A stretch of DNA of 64,000 nucleotides, from positions 124,001-188,000 of the forward strand of contig NZ_JACJOX010000058.1 of assembly GCF_014695775.1 (NCBI RefSeq), written 5' to 3'. Source of the DNA: Leptolyngbya sp. FACHB-60. GTDB taxonomy: Bacteria > Cyanobacteriota > Cyanobacteriia > Phormidesmidales > Phormidesmidaceae. Shown here piece after piece: positions 33,474 to 41,432 of the stretch. Position numbers and translations under genes: made by a program. The stretch's first letter is position 1. Each line of letters starts with the position of its first letter. The notes below the pieces were generated by a model that was not told the DNA's origin, made no database searches, and saw only the letters and a program-made list of their open reading frames with translations.

Positions 33474-33905
33474 ATGACCCAGGCTAAACCCGGCGACAGC
33501 GTCTCGATTCACTATACCGGCAGGCTCGAAGACGGCACTGTGTTTGATTCATCGCGCGATCGCGACCCCCTAGAGTTTTCCATTGGCAACGGCGAGGTGA
33601 TTCCTGGTTTTGAGGCGGCGGTGGTGGGCATGGCCCCTGGCGATGCCAAAACTGAAGTGATTCCGGCTGACAGTGCGTATGGCCCCCACCAGCCCGAGAT
33701 GGTGATGGTGGTCGAGCGCCACCACATTCCTGCCGAGATTCCTTTGGATGTGGGTCAGCAGCTTCAGCTGCAAGGGCCTGAGGGTCAGATGGTGCCGGTC
33801 ATTGTGACTGACCTGTCTGAGGCCGATGTCACCCTCGACGCCAATCATCCCTTAGCCGGAGAAACCCTAATTTTTGACATCGAGCTGGTGGCGATTCAAA
33901 GCTGA
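33474..33905 (+). CDS. FKBP-type peptidyl-prolyl isomerase, SlyD/SlpA-like
   Basis: A 143-residue cytosolic FKBP of the SlyD/SlpA group. The first FKBP half is SVSIHYTGRLEDGTVFDSS, then PLEFSIGNGEVIPGFEAAVV with the active aromatic and acidic residues, followed by an inserted-flap domain (ERHHIPAEIPLDVGQQLQLQ) and the closing strand LIFDIELVAI. There is no His-rich tail, so a nickel role as in SlyD is not supported. The start is ATG 33474 with AAGGA ten bases before. It is followed by a strong terminator. Confidence 0.88.
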   Translation: MTQAKPGDSVSIHYTGRLEDGTVFDSSRDRDPLEFSIGNGEVIPGFEAAVVGMAPGDAKTEVIPADSAYGPHQPEMVMVVERHHIPAEIPLDVGQQLQLQGPEGQMVPVIVTDLSEADVTLDANHPLAGETLIFDIELVAIQS

Positions 33906-33955
33906 ATTAGGGACAAATTTCTACCCTGAGGCTGAGACCAAGGGCTTTACTGTAG

Positions 33956-33987
33956 CTATCCCCCTCCACCCTAGGGGGATAGTTTTT
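33956..33987 (+). terminator. Intrinsic terminator after the FKBP gene
   Basis: CTATCCCCCT (33956-33965) pairs perfectly with AGGGGGATAG (33973-33982), seven-base loop, then five T. Confidence 0.9.
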
Positions 33988-34036
33988 ATCGAAGGGCTGA
34001 TTTATCATGCCACTGGCCTTTAACCCAGGATCCCCC

Positions 34037-34636
34037 ATGGCCTACGAATTGCCTCCTCTCCCCTATGCCTACGATGCCCTAGAGCCCTACGTCTCTAAGA
34101 GCACCCTCGAATTTCACCACGATAAGCACCACGCGGCCTACGTCAGCAAGTACAACGACGCGGTCAAAGGCACCGACCATGACAGCAAGCCGATTGAGGA
34201 TGTGATTAAGGCGATCGCAGGCGACAGTTCTCAGCAGGGGTTGTTTAACAACGGTGCTCAGGCCTGGAACCATACTTTTTACTGGAACTCTATGAAGCCC
34301 GGTGGCGGCGGCACCCCCGCTGGGGAGCTGGCCAGCAAAATTGACGCTGACTTCGGCAGCTTCGATAAGTTTGTCGAAGAATTTAAGAATGCTGGGGCCA
34401 CCCAGTTTGGCAGTGGCTGGGCCTGGCTGGTACTCGACAACGGCACCCTCAAGGTGACCAAAACCCTCAATGCCGACAACCCCCTCACCGCTGGGCAGGT
34501 GCCCCTGCTCACCATGGATGTGTGGGAACATGCCTACTACCTCGACTACCAAAACAAGCGCCCTGACTATATCGATAGCTTCTTAAAGAACGTAGTCAAC
34601 TGGGATTTTGCCACCAGCAACTTAACCGCTGCCTAG
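34037..34636 (+). CDS. sodB: Iron superoxide dismutase
   Basis: A 199-residue Fe-SOD. Metal ligands: His27 (LEFHHDKHHAAY), His in NNGAQAWNHTFYWN, and Asp and His in TMDVWEHAYYLDYQNKRPDY. The glutamine in NNGAQAWNH and the segment GATQFGSGWAWL are the Fe-type pattern rather than the Mn type. No signal peptide, so cytosolic. ATG 34037 gives the normal N-terminus; the frame is open to 34007. Confidence 0.93.
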   Translation: MAYELPPLPYAYDALEPYVSKSTLEFHHDKHHAAYVSKYNDAVKGTDHDSKPIEDVIKAIAGDSSQQGLFNNGAQAWNHTFYWNSMKPGGGGTPAGELASKIDADFGSFDKFVEEFKNAGATQFGSGWAWLVLDNGTLKVTKTLNADNPLTAGQVPLLTMDVWEHAYYLDYQNKRPDYIDSFLKNVVNWDFATSNLTAA

Positions 34637-34675
34637 GCGGGAGGCAACACCACAGTCGCGCTCCGCGACTTGTGG

Positions 34676-34701
34676 GAGGCGGGTTACGGCCCGCCTCTTT
34701 T
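34676..34701 (+). terminator. sodB terminator
   Basis: GAGGCGGG (34676-34683) pairs with CCCGCCTC (34690-34697) around TTACGG, followed by TTTT. Confidence 0.85.
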
Positions 34702-34775
34702 GTTTAAGGTACAAGGCCGAAGGTCTAAGGTCGGCCCCTTGAACCTTGCCCCATGAACCCTACACCCGCTCCCCT

Positions 34776-35018
34776 ATGCTGTTCGCCGATCCAGACTATC
34801 CCCACGTGGTGCTGGCCTTTGACTATCGGGGCTTTCGCCTTGAGCTTGACCAAAGCACCGAGGATGGCGTGCCACTCTACGCGGTATGGGCCACCTACGA
34901 CACAGGCTGTGCGGTGGCAGTGCCAGGGGTAGTCAGCCGCTCTGAGGCCATCTATAAGGCGAGACAGTGGGTCGATCGGCGGCTTAGCTCACCGGGTAAG
35001 GGCGGTAGTGGGCGGTAG
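34776..35018 (+). CDS. Small conserved-looking hypothetical protein
   Basis: An 80-residue protein from ATG 34776: a compact soluble alpha/beta sequence (VVLAFDYRGFRLELDQ, PLYAVWATYDTGCAVAVPG, RSEAIYKARQWVDRRL) with a Gly/Ser-rich tail. It has no motif I can assign. The amphipathic pattern and lack of stops favour a real gene. Its 3' end overlaps the converging GGDEF/EAL gene by 35 bases. Between the sodB terminator and this gene, 34706-34750 holds an imperfect inverted repeat of the intergenic type. Confidence 0.5.
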   Translation: MLFADPDYPHVVLAFDYRGFRLELDQSTEDGVPLYAVWATYDTGCAVAVPGVVSRSEAIYKARQWVDRRLSSPGKGGSGR

Positions 35019-38013
35019 ACTGGGTTAGCCAAGCCTCCAAGTCAGTGGCAGTCTGGGGTTTGCCAAACCAGTAACCCTGACCGTAGTCACAGCCCAGACG
35101 CTTGAGGGTGTTAACCTGCTCGGGGGTTTCGATACCTTCGGCGATCGCCCGAAAGCCCAGCTGTCGCCCCAGATTAATGATGGTGTGCACGATGGTTTCG
35201 TGGCTCGGGCTGCTGTTCATCTGGCCGACGAAGGAGCGATCGATCTTCAGGCTACTGATGGGAAAGCGATACAGGTAGCTCAAGGAAGAATAACCGGTAC
35301 CAAAGTCGTCAATGCTGAGGGCAATGCCCCGCTGCCGCAGGCCGTTGAGCACGCGAATGGTGTCGTCGATATTGTCGATCAGCATGCTTTCGGTAATCTC
35401 TAGCACCAGGCTGTGCGCCAAAAGCCCCGTTCTATTTAAGATCTCATCGACTCGATTGAGCAGGCCGGTGTTGTGCAGCTGCAGCGCCGATAGATTGACG
35501 CTGACCGTCAGGGCCTTGGCCTGGTAGTGGGTGCTCTGCCAGGTGGCCATCTGTCGGCAGGCTAGCTCTAGCAGCCAGTAACTCAGGGGCGCAATTAAGC
35601 CGGTCTCTTCGGCGACTGAAATGAATTCTCCCGGCATGATCAGACCCCGCTGAGGGTGTTGCCACCGCACCAGAGCCTCAAACCCGGTTACGGCTGCGGT
35701 TTGCAGATCGACAATGGGCTGGTAGTAGAGCACAAATTCTTCGGGGTGGCTGCTCAGAGCCCGGCGCAGCTCACTTTCGAGGGTGAGGCGGGCGATCGCG
35801 CGATCGTGCATGCCGCTGTCAAAGGTTTGGCAGCAGTCGCGCCCCCCGGCCTTGGCCCGATACATGGCCGTGTCGGCATCGCGAAGCAGCTCTAAGGCGG
35901 TCTGATAGCGGGCATCGCCCATGACCAGCCCCAGGCTAACGGTGGGAAACATCTGGTGGCTGCTGAGCTGAAAAGGCTGGCGCAGCGTTTCTAACAGCTG
36001 ATTGGCTATGGCCTGGGCCATCTCAACATGGCTAATATCTTCCAACAGCACAACAAACTCATCGCCCCCCAAACGTACCGCCAGATCGCTGAGGCGCAGC
36101 ACCGCCTTGAGGCGGCTGGCCACCTCCATCAGCAGCTCGTCCCCAATCAGGTGGCCCAGGCTATCGTTGACCACCTTGAAGTGGTCGATATCTAAAAACA
36201 GTAGAGCGAAGCGGTACTGACTCTGCTGGTGTGCCCGCTTCAGAGCCATCTCTAAACGCTCTTGCAGCTGCTTGCGGTTGGGCAAGCCGGTGAGGCTGTC
36301 GTGACAGGCGTCGTGCTCAAGCTGGCGGCGTAGTCTCACTTGGTCGGTGACATCGCGGGAGGCAGTCTGCAACTGCACCACCGCACCGGCATCACCGACG
36401 ATCGGGCGTATAAAGGTCTCTAGCCAGATGTAGTGGCCCCGACGATGGCGCATGCGGTAAACCATCGGCCCCCGCCCTTGAGTCTGACCCGTAATGGATG
36501 CTTGCAGGTGCATCTGGCACTGATTTAGATCGTCGGCGTGTACCAGGCTACAGGGCTGGAACCCAATTAGATCCTCAGGGGTGTAGCCCAGCAGCCCCTC
36601 TACCGACGGACTAATGTAGCGGTAGGTGCCATCGACCGCATGTAAACAGACTAAATCGCTCATATTCTCAGCAATCAGGCGAAATAGTGCTGCCTGCTGC
36701 TGAATTTCAGCGTTAGTGCGCTCGACCTCGGTCTTAGATCGCTGTAAATCACCAAAGGATGACTCCAGCCTTACTGCCATGCGGTTAAATGACAGGGCCA
36801 ACCCCTCTAGCTCTTGCAGCCCGGTATGGCTAATAGTCTGGTTCATGTTGCCGTCGGCAATGGCTTGGGAGGCCGAGCTAAAAGCCGCTAGGGGGCGAGT
36901 GATCCAGCGACTGGTGTAGAGGCCAGAGGCGATCGCCCCAGCCAGCGCCAGTGCGCAAAGAGCAGTGGTGTTGCGGCGGCTGGTCTCGATTTCCCCCATA
37001 AAGTCGCTTTCAGGCATAACCACCACGATCAGCCAGTCCAGGCCGTAATCGTCCCGAAGGGTGGCGACCTGCATAAACTGCCGCTCGCGATCGAGCCAAA
37101 ACTCCGTCTGCTGGGGTTGAATACTCTGCCAGTCACCCCCCGATTGGTTTAGCAGCAGCTGAGCGCTGGCGCGAATGCGTGGGTCTGGGCTAGTGACTGA
37201 GTAGACTCGCTGGGGTCGACCGTCTACTACGGTGTAAGACTTGGCGTCGTTAGAAGTGGCGATTAGCAGGCCAGAGCGCTCCATAATGAAGGCTTGACCG
37301 TGCTCACTGATCGATATTTCCTGTAGAAAGCGGCTGATTTGGGTGAGAAAAAAGTTGTTGCCCAGCACCCCAACCAACTTGCCGTCGTCGCCGTACACAG
37401 GCCGAGAGGCCGATATGGCCAGCACCGGGTAAGCATGGTAAGGAAAAATCTCTCCCCAGACTGGGCCTTTGGCTTGCATAGCTGCCCGATACCAGGGCTG
37501 GGTTTGGGTATTCCAATCGGGCGTAGACGAAATGACGCGGGCAACCTGCCCGGTCGCCGGATCGACCTCCGCAAAATGGATGTGGTTGCCGAGGGAAGGG
37601 CCTGCCTGCCTATGCTGGTGGGCCAGCTGGCCCAGGTTGGTATGGCCCATGTTGCCAAACAGAATCGAATCGATGTGGGTAAAGGTATTGGCCTGCTCCA
37701 TAAAGTGACGAAATAGTGCCTCTGAGTCGGTGGGGTCAACCTGGCCGAGGGCAATAGCGTCGTAGTTAAGCTGGTTGACCAAGTGGGAGGCGGCCAGCAG
37801 CGTCTCCATCTCATGCTGAATGTGATGGGAAACCGTAGAGCGCAGTTGACTGGCCACCTCGTTTACTGCCCGCTGCCCGTGACGCAGCGATAACCAACCC
37901 GTCAGCCCCACCGCCACAGAAACTTGCAGCACAAAGGGGACAACAATCAGCAGTCGTAGCGGTAGGCGGTTAAACGTGCCTCGATCTGGCAATGTGGGAA
38001 AACGACGCCCCAT
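34984..38013 (-). CDS. Membrane c-di-GMP enzyme: Cache-HAMP-PAS-GGDEF-EAL
   Basis: About 1009 residues from ATG 38013 (the frame is open to a TTG at 38061). A first membrane helix (LLIVVPFVLQVSVAVGLTGW), an extracellular dCache domain (about 45-330, with PWYRAAMQAKGPVWGEIFPY), a second helix, HAMP (WITRPLAAFSSASQAIADG), a PAS domain, then GGDEF and EAL. The GGDEF site is VRLGGDEFVVLL with inhibitory motif RLSD five residues earlier, and the block LFLDIDHFKVVNDSLGH. The EAL domain has FEALVRW, EITESML, DDFGTGYSSLSYL and AIAEGIET, all consistent with activity. It may make or break c-di-GMP in response to a periplasmic ligand; net direction is not deducible. Confidence 0.9.
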   Translation of the reverse strand: MGRRFPTLPDRGTFNRLPLRLLIVVPFVLQVSVAVGLTGWLSLRHGQRAVNEVASQLRSTVSHHIQHEMETLLAASHLVNQLNYDAIALGQVDPTDSEALFRHFMEQANTFTHIDSILFGNMGHTNLGQLAHQHRQAGPSLGNHIHFAEVDPATGQVARVISSTPDWNTQTQPWYRAAMQAKGPVWGEIFPYHAYPVLAISASRPVYGDDGKLVGVLGNNFFLTQISRFLQEISISEHGQAFIMERSGLLIATSNDAKSYTVVDGRPQRVYSVTSPDPRIRASAQLLLNQSGGDWQSIQPQQTEFWLDRERQFMQVATLRDDYGLDWLIVVVMPESDFMGEIETSRRNTTALCALALAGAIASGLYTSRWITRPLAAFSSASQAIADGNMNQTISHTGLQELEGLALSFNRMAVRLESSFGDLQRSKTEVERTNAEIQQQAALFRLIAENMSDLVCLHAVDGTYRYISPSVEGLLGYTPEDLIGFQPCSLVHADDLNQCQMHLQASITGQTQGRGPMVYRMRHRRGHYIWLETFIRPIVGDAGAVVQLQTASRDVTDQVRLRRQLEHDACHDSLTGLPNRKQLQERLEMALKRAHQQSQYRFALLFLDIDHFKVVNDSLGHLIGDELLMEVASRLKAVLRLSDLAVRLGGDEFVVLLEDISHVEMAQAIANQLLETLRQPFQLSSHQMFPTVSLGLVMGDARYQTALELLRDADTAMYRAKAGGRDCCQTFDSGMHDRAIARLTLESELRRALSSHPEEFVLYYQPIVDLQTAAVTGFEALVRWQHPQRGLIMPGEFISVAEETGLIAPLSYWLLELACRQMATWQSTHYQAKALTVSVNLSALQLHNTGLLNRVDEILNRTGLLAHSLVLEITESMLIDNIDDTIRVLNGLRQRGIALSIDDFGTGYSSLSYLYRFPISSLKIDRSFVGQMNSSPSHETIVHTIINLGRQLGFRAIAEGIETPEQVNTLKRLGCDYGQGYWFGKPQTATDLEAWLTQSTAHYRPYPVS

Positions 38014-38114
38014 GTAGCATGTGTTACCAACAGTCCTATTAGTATTCCTGTTGGGGGGCAAAAGTAGCGATCGACATCACAATCTACGAATTGGCGAGCT
38101 TGAGGGCCATGCCC

Positions 38115-39293
38115 CTAGCCCAAACGCCCTGCCACAAAGGCTTCTAGCCGATCCATACCCTCTAGAATGGTCTCCATGTCGGTAGCATAGGAAACCCGAA
38201 TGGTGCTCTCCGCTCCAAAGGCGATCCCCGGAATGGCCGCTACATATTTTTCGTCGAGCAGCGCGGTGCAAAAATCGAGGGAAGGAATGCCCAGGGCACT
38301 GATGTCGATATAGAGGTAGAAAGCTCCCTCGGGCTCGCCACAGCGCAGGCCATTGATGGTGCGGCATTGCTCAATGATGGCCTGCCGCCGCTCGGCAAAG
38401 GCGCGGCCCATCGTGGCAATGCAGTCTTGGGGGCCTTCGAGGGCGGCGATCGCGCCGTACTGAGCAAAGGTGCACACGTTCGACGTGCTGTGGCTCTGTA
38501 TAGTGGCCACCGCCTTGATCAGCTCCGCTGGCCCAGCCAGGTAGCCCACCCGCCAGCCGGTCATAGAGTAGGCCTTGGCAAAACCGTTGCTAATAATAGT
38601 GTGCTCAAAGGCCTCGGGCGACACGGCGCCAATACTGAGGTGAGTCGCCCCGTCGTAGAGAATTTTTTCGTAGATTTCGTCTGACACCACCCAGATATCG
38701 GCCTCGACCACCACCGCCGCCAAAGCCGCAATTTCGGCGGGGGAGTAGACCATCCCCGTGGGGTTAGAGGGGGAGTTGAGAATAAACAGTTTGGTCTGGG
38801 GGGTAATCGCCTGGCGCAGCTGCTCGGGGGTAATGCGGTAGTTTTGCTCGGCGGTAGTCGGCACAATCACCGGCGTGCCCCCGGCTAATTGCACCATCTC
38901 GGGGTAGCTTAGCCAGTAAGGGGCTGGAATAATCACCTCGTCGCCGGGTTCGATCAGGGCCATCATCAGGCCGTAGAGCGAATGCTTGCCGCCGTTGGTA
39001 ACGATAACGTTCTCGGGGCCGTAGCAGAGGCCGTTATCCTGCTGAAGTTTGTGGGCGATCGCCTGGCGCAAAGCCGGTTCGCCCGCCGCCGGGCCGTAGC
39101 GAGTTTTGCCCGCATCGAGGGCGGCTTTGGCGGCCGCCTTGATATGGTCAGGGGTGTCAAAGTCAGGTTCGCCAGCACTAAAGCTGCACACCGGCAGGCC
39201 CTCGGCCTTCATGGCCTTGGCTCGGGCTGAAATGGCCAGAGTCATCGACGGGGTGACGCAAGTTACGCGGTTTGCCAGGGCTAATCGGGGCAC
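38115..39293 (-). CDS. aspC: Aspartate aminotransferase, class I (Ib)
   Basis: A 392-residue PLP enzyme. Recognisable blocks: FSAGEPDFDTPDHIKAAAKA, TNGGKHSLYGLMMALIEPGD, LNSPSNPTGMVYSPAEI, DEIYEKILYDG and the Schiff-base lysine in NGFAKAYSMTGWRVGYLAGP. Arg in AESTIRVSYA binds the substrate carboxylate. This is the AspAT Ib subgroup, making aspartate from oxaloacetate; some members also use prephenate. Start GTG 39293 fits the usual N-terminus (RVTCVTPSMTLAISARAKAM). It lies 101 bases upstream of the Cache-GGDEF-EAL gene start (38013), same strand. Confidence 0.88.
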   Translation of the reverse strand: MPRLALANRVTCVTPSMTLAISARAKAMKAEGLPVCSFSAGEPDFDTPDHIKAAAKAALDAGKTRYGPAAGEPALRQAIAHKLQQDNGLCYGPENVIVTNGGKHSLYGLMMALIEPGDEVIIPAPYWLSYPEMVQLAGGTPVIVPTTAEQNYRITPEQLRQAITPQTKLFILNSPSNPTGMVYSPAEIAALAAVVVEADIWVVSDEIYEKILYDGATHLSIGAVSPEAFEHTIISNGFAKAYSMTGWRVGYLAGPAELIKAVATIQSHSTSNVCTFAQYGAIAALEGPQDCIATMGRAFAERRQAIIEQCRTINGLRCGEPEGAFYLYIDISALGIPSLDFCTALLDEKYVAAIPGIAFGAESTIRVSYATDMETILEGMDRLEAFVAGRLG

Positions 39294-39721
39294 GGCCAGA
39301 CCTCAACGAACGTTGGCTATCGGCTTCCCCAGAACGGTGGTTCGTTGGGCCTCTAACCGGGACATGATTACATTCCCCATAGAGTAGATCGTTTGGTCGG
39401 TTCTGGCCATTGCCGTCCAGGGTTTTTCCGCTGGGGCGATCGCTATTAAATGGTGAGATGGTGATCGCCGCTGCTCCCTTCCCTCAAAATCAGCCTCGGT
39501 AAACCTCTTGTCACCTGCTTTAGAGGCTTTCAGGCCCACCTGGAGCCTCAAACCCGCCGCTAGAAGGGCTATAGCTGGACGACAGGCCGCTTGCTTTAGA
39601 ACAAAGTCGTGCTGGAAACTACTAAATTTGCGAAATCCGCAGATTTACGTATAAAGATTTTCCTGACTGAGGAGGGACAGGTTTGTAACTAGGACTAGAA
39701 GCGCTAACAAGGCCACGTCCT
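39294..39721. promoter_or_regulatory. aspC / patX divergent intergenic region with an inverted repeat
   Basis: 428 bases with no coding frame I can support. It should hold promoters for aspC (minus) and the RGSGR-protein gene (plus). At 39624-39646, AAATTTGCG and CGCAGATTT form an imperfect 9-base inverted repeat around five bases, about 75 bases before the patX-type ATG. It is a possible regulator site. Confidence 0.4.
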
Positions 39722-40051
39722 ATGCACCCTTCCTCCCCCTGTTCTCTGATGACTCGTCTGGCCTGCGCCGCTAGCCTGGGCCTGGTTATGGCTACTGCCG
39801 CTCCCCTGGTCCTATCTACTGTGCTCGAAGCTAGCTCCGGAGCCACCCTGCGCACAGCAGCTCGGGCTGAGGACGATCGCGGCAGCGGTCGCCTCAGCCG
39901 GGTACCTGCGATCGCAGGCAGGCTCAGCTTTCGTGGCAGTGGTCGGGTTGACCCAACCCCTCCCCCACCTTCCTTTGGCTTAGATAGCCCCGTTGCCTAT
40001 CGCGGCAGCGGCCGAATTACTAAGACTCGCACTACGCCTCGCACTACCTAG
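39722..40051 (+). CDS. patX: PatX-type secreted peptide precursor with three RGSGR motifs
   Basis: A 109-residue protein: hydrophobic export signal (ATG 39749 would start MTRLACAASLGLVMATAAPL, ATG 39722 adds nine residues), then a low-complexity basic region. The pentapeptide RGSGR occurs three times, at residues 53-57, 71-75 and 94-98 (39878-39892, 39932-39946, 40001-40015), each after a different residue (D, F, Y). RGSGR is the active core of PatS and the HetN motif that inhibit HetR in Anabaena. PatX is a known family of signal-peptide proteins with RG(S/T)GR motifs beside hetR in many filamentous cyanobacteria. Here hetR is the next gene, same strand, 348 bases on. I infer an exported precursor processed into an inhibitory peptide. 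Confidence 0.85.
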   Translation: MHPSSPCSLMTRLACAASLGLVMATAAPLVLSTVLEASSGATLRTAARAEDDRGSGRLSRVPAIAGRLSFRGSGRVDPTPPPPSFGLDSPVAYRGSGRITKTRTTPRTT

Positions 40052-40399
40052 CTTCCCCCGACTTTTGCCGGCCTGGGGGCGGCTAGGTGATGGGCTGGGT
40101 TTCTGTTGACCCTGCTCCATTGACTAAATGAATTTAACCTGCAATAAGGGTCAATTTGGCAGATTTTGAGTCACACTTAAACGTAATCAGGTGTAATTTT
40201 TCTGGCTGACGGCTGAGCTGTCGACCCTCGTCAAAGATTTAAAAAATAAACGTATTTATATTGCCTTCTCCATGGTGCATCGTCTTGCAGAGCATTTAAC
40301 TTAAGCTGTATCTGCTATTTCTGACAATTTTTAGCGGTTTTGCCCCCTTAGCAGCGTGGGTCGTGATACCGCCTGTCGTTTTGAGTTTCCCCAAGTCCG
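40052..40399 (+). promoter_or_regulatory. Upstream region of hetR
   Basis: 348 AT-rich bases without a gene, probably the hetR leader and promoter. ATTGAC (40116) and GTCAAT (40149) form a weak spaced inverted repeat. No obvious strong terminator separates the patX-type gene from hetR, so read-through is possible. I did not find the HetR-binding palindrome known from hetP. Confidence 0.35.
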
Positions 40400-41338
40400 A
40401 TGGCCGAACCTCTTGTCTCAATGTCTCTGTCTGCCCTAGCGGTAGAAGACGAAGCCCTGATTCGCCGCCTCAGCCCCAGCGCCATCGATCAGATATTGCT
40501 ATACATCGCTTTTAGTGCCATGCGCACCGGTGGGCACCGCCACGGAGCCTTTTTAGATGCGGCGGCCACGGCGGCTAAATGCGCTATCTATATGACCTAT
40601 CTAGAGCAGGGCGAAAACCTGCGCATGACAGGCCACCTGCACCACATTGAGCCTAAACGAGTCAAGGCCATTGTCGAAGAAATGCGCCAGGCCCTCACTG
40701 AGGGCAAGCTGCTTAAAATGCTGGGTTCCCAAGAACCCCGGTATCTAATTCAGTTTCCCTACATGTGGCTGCGGCGCTATCCCTGGCAGCCAGGGCAGTC
40801 GCGGGTTGCGGGCACCTCTCTAACCAGCGACGAAAAAGCGCTGTTGGAGAGCCGACTGCCCAATCCCTGCCCCGAGGCCCGGATTATCAACTCGTTTCAG
40901 TTTTTAGAGCTGATTGAAATTCTCCACGAAAAGTCGCAGGATGACCTGCCCGTAGAGCATCGTGTACCCCTGAGCGAGGCGCTGGCCGAGCACATTCGGC
41001 GGCGGCTGATCTACTCGGGTACTGTGGCGCGCATTGATGCCTCTTGGGGAGCCTCGTACTATGGGCTAGCTCGCTCTTCCTACGCCCCGGTCGATGACCA
41101 AGAGCGCATGTACGCCATGGTCGAAGACACAGCCCAGTATTTTCGCATGATGCGCGAGTGGGCCAACTGCATTCCTGGCACGATGCGGGTTTTAGAAGAG
41201 CTAGATATTCCTGCCGCCGCTCGCGATACCGCGCTCCAAGAACTAGACGAAGTGATTCGCACCTGGGCTGACAAATATCACCAGCCGGGCGGCGAACCTA
41301 CTCTCTTGCAAATGGTAATTGGCCACCACATTAAGTAG
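40400..41338 (+). CDS. hetR: HetR, differentiation and patterning regulator
   Basis: A 312-residue HetR, 13 longer than the Anabaena protein (299), with the extra length at the N-terminus. The N-terminal DNA-binding part has FSAMRTGGHRHGAFLDAAAT and MTYLEQGENLRMTGHLHHIE, nearly identical to Anabaena. The flap and hood parts have YLIQFPYMWLRRYPWQPG, VDDQERMYAMVEDTAQYFRM and LEELDI. By counting with an offset of 13, residues known in Anabaena correspond: Ser152 to Ser165, Ser179 to Ser192, and peptide-contact Arg223, Glu253, Glu254, Asp256, Asp270 to Arg236, Glu266, Glu267, Asp269, Asp283. All are conserved, so it should still bind RGSGR. ATG 40421 is an alternative start. HetR also exists in filamentous species without heterocysts, where its role is less clear. 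Confidence 0.97.
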   Translation: MAEPLVSMSLSALAVEDEALIRRLSPSAIDQILLYIAFSAMRTGGHRHGAFLDAAATAAKCAIYMTYLEQGENLRMTGHLHHIEPKRVKAIVEEMRQALTEGKLLKMLGSQEPRYLIQFPYMWLRRYPWQPGQSRVAGTSLTSDEKALLESRLPNPCPEARIINSFQFLELIEILHEKSQDDLPVEHRVPLSEALAEHIRRRLIYSGTVARIDASWGASYYGLARSSYAPVDDQERMYAMVEDTAQYFRMMREWANCIPGTMRVLEELDIPAAARDTALQELDEVIRTWADKYHQPGGEPTLLQMVIGHHIK

Positions 41339-41380
41339 GCTGCTCGGCGATCGCAAGGCCTCTAAACACAAGGTGTAAAC

Positions 41381-41417
41381 ACAAAGCGACCTAGTCCTTA
41401 GAACTAGGTCGCTTTGT
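41381..41417. terminator. 15-bp perfect hairpin between hetR and the converging gene
   Basis: ACAAAGCGACCTAGT (41381-41395) pairs perfectly with ACTAGGTCGCTTTGT (41403-41417), seven-base loop. It serves both convergent transcripts, although T-runs are short. Confidence 0.7.
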
Positions 41418-41432
41418 AGCTGGTGTCATTGG

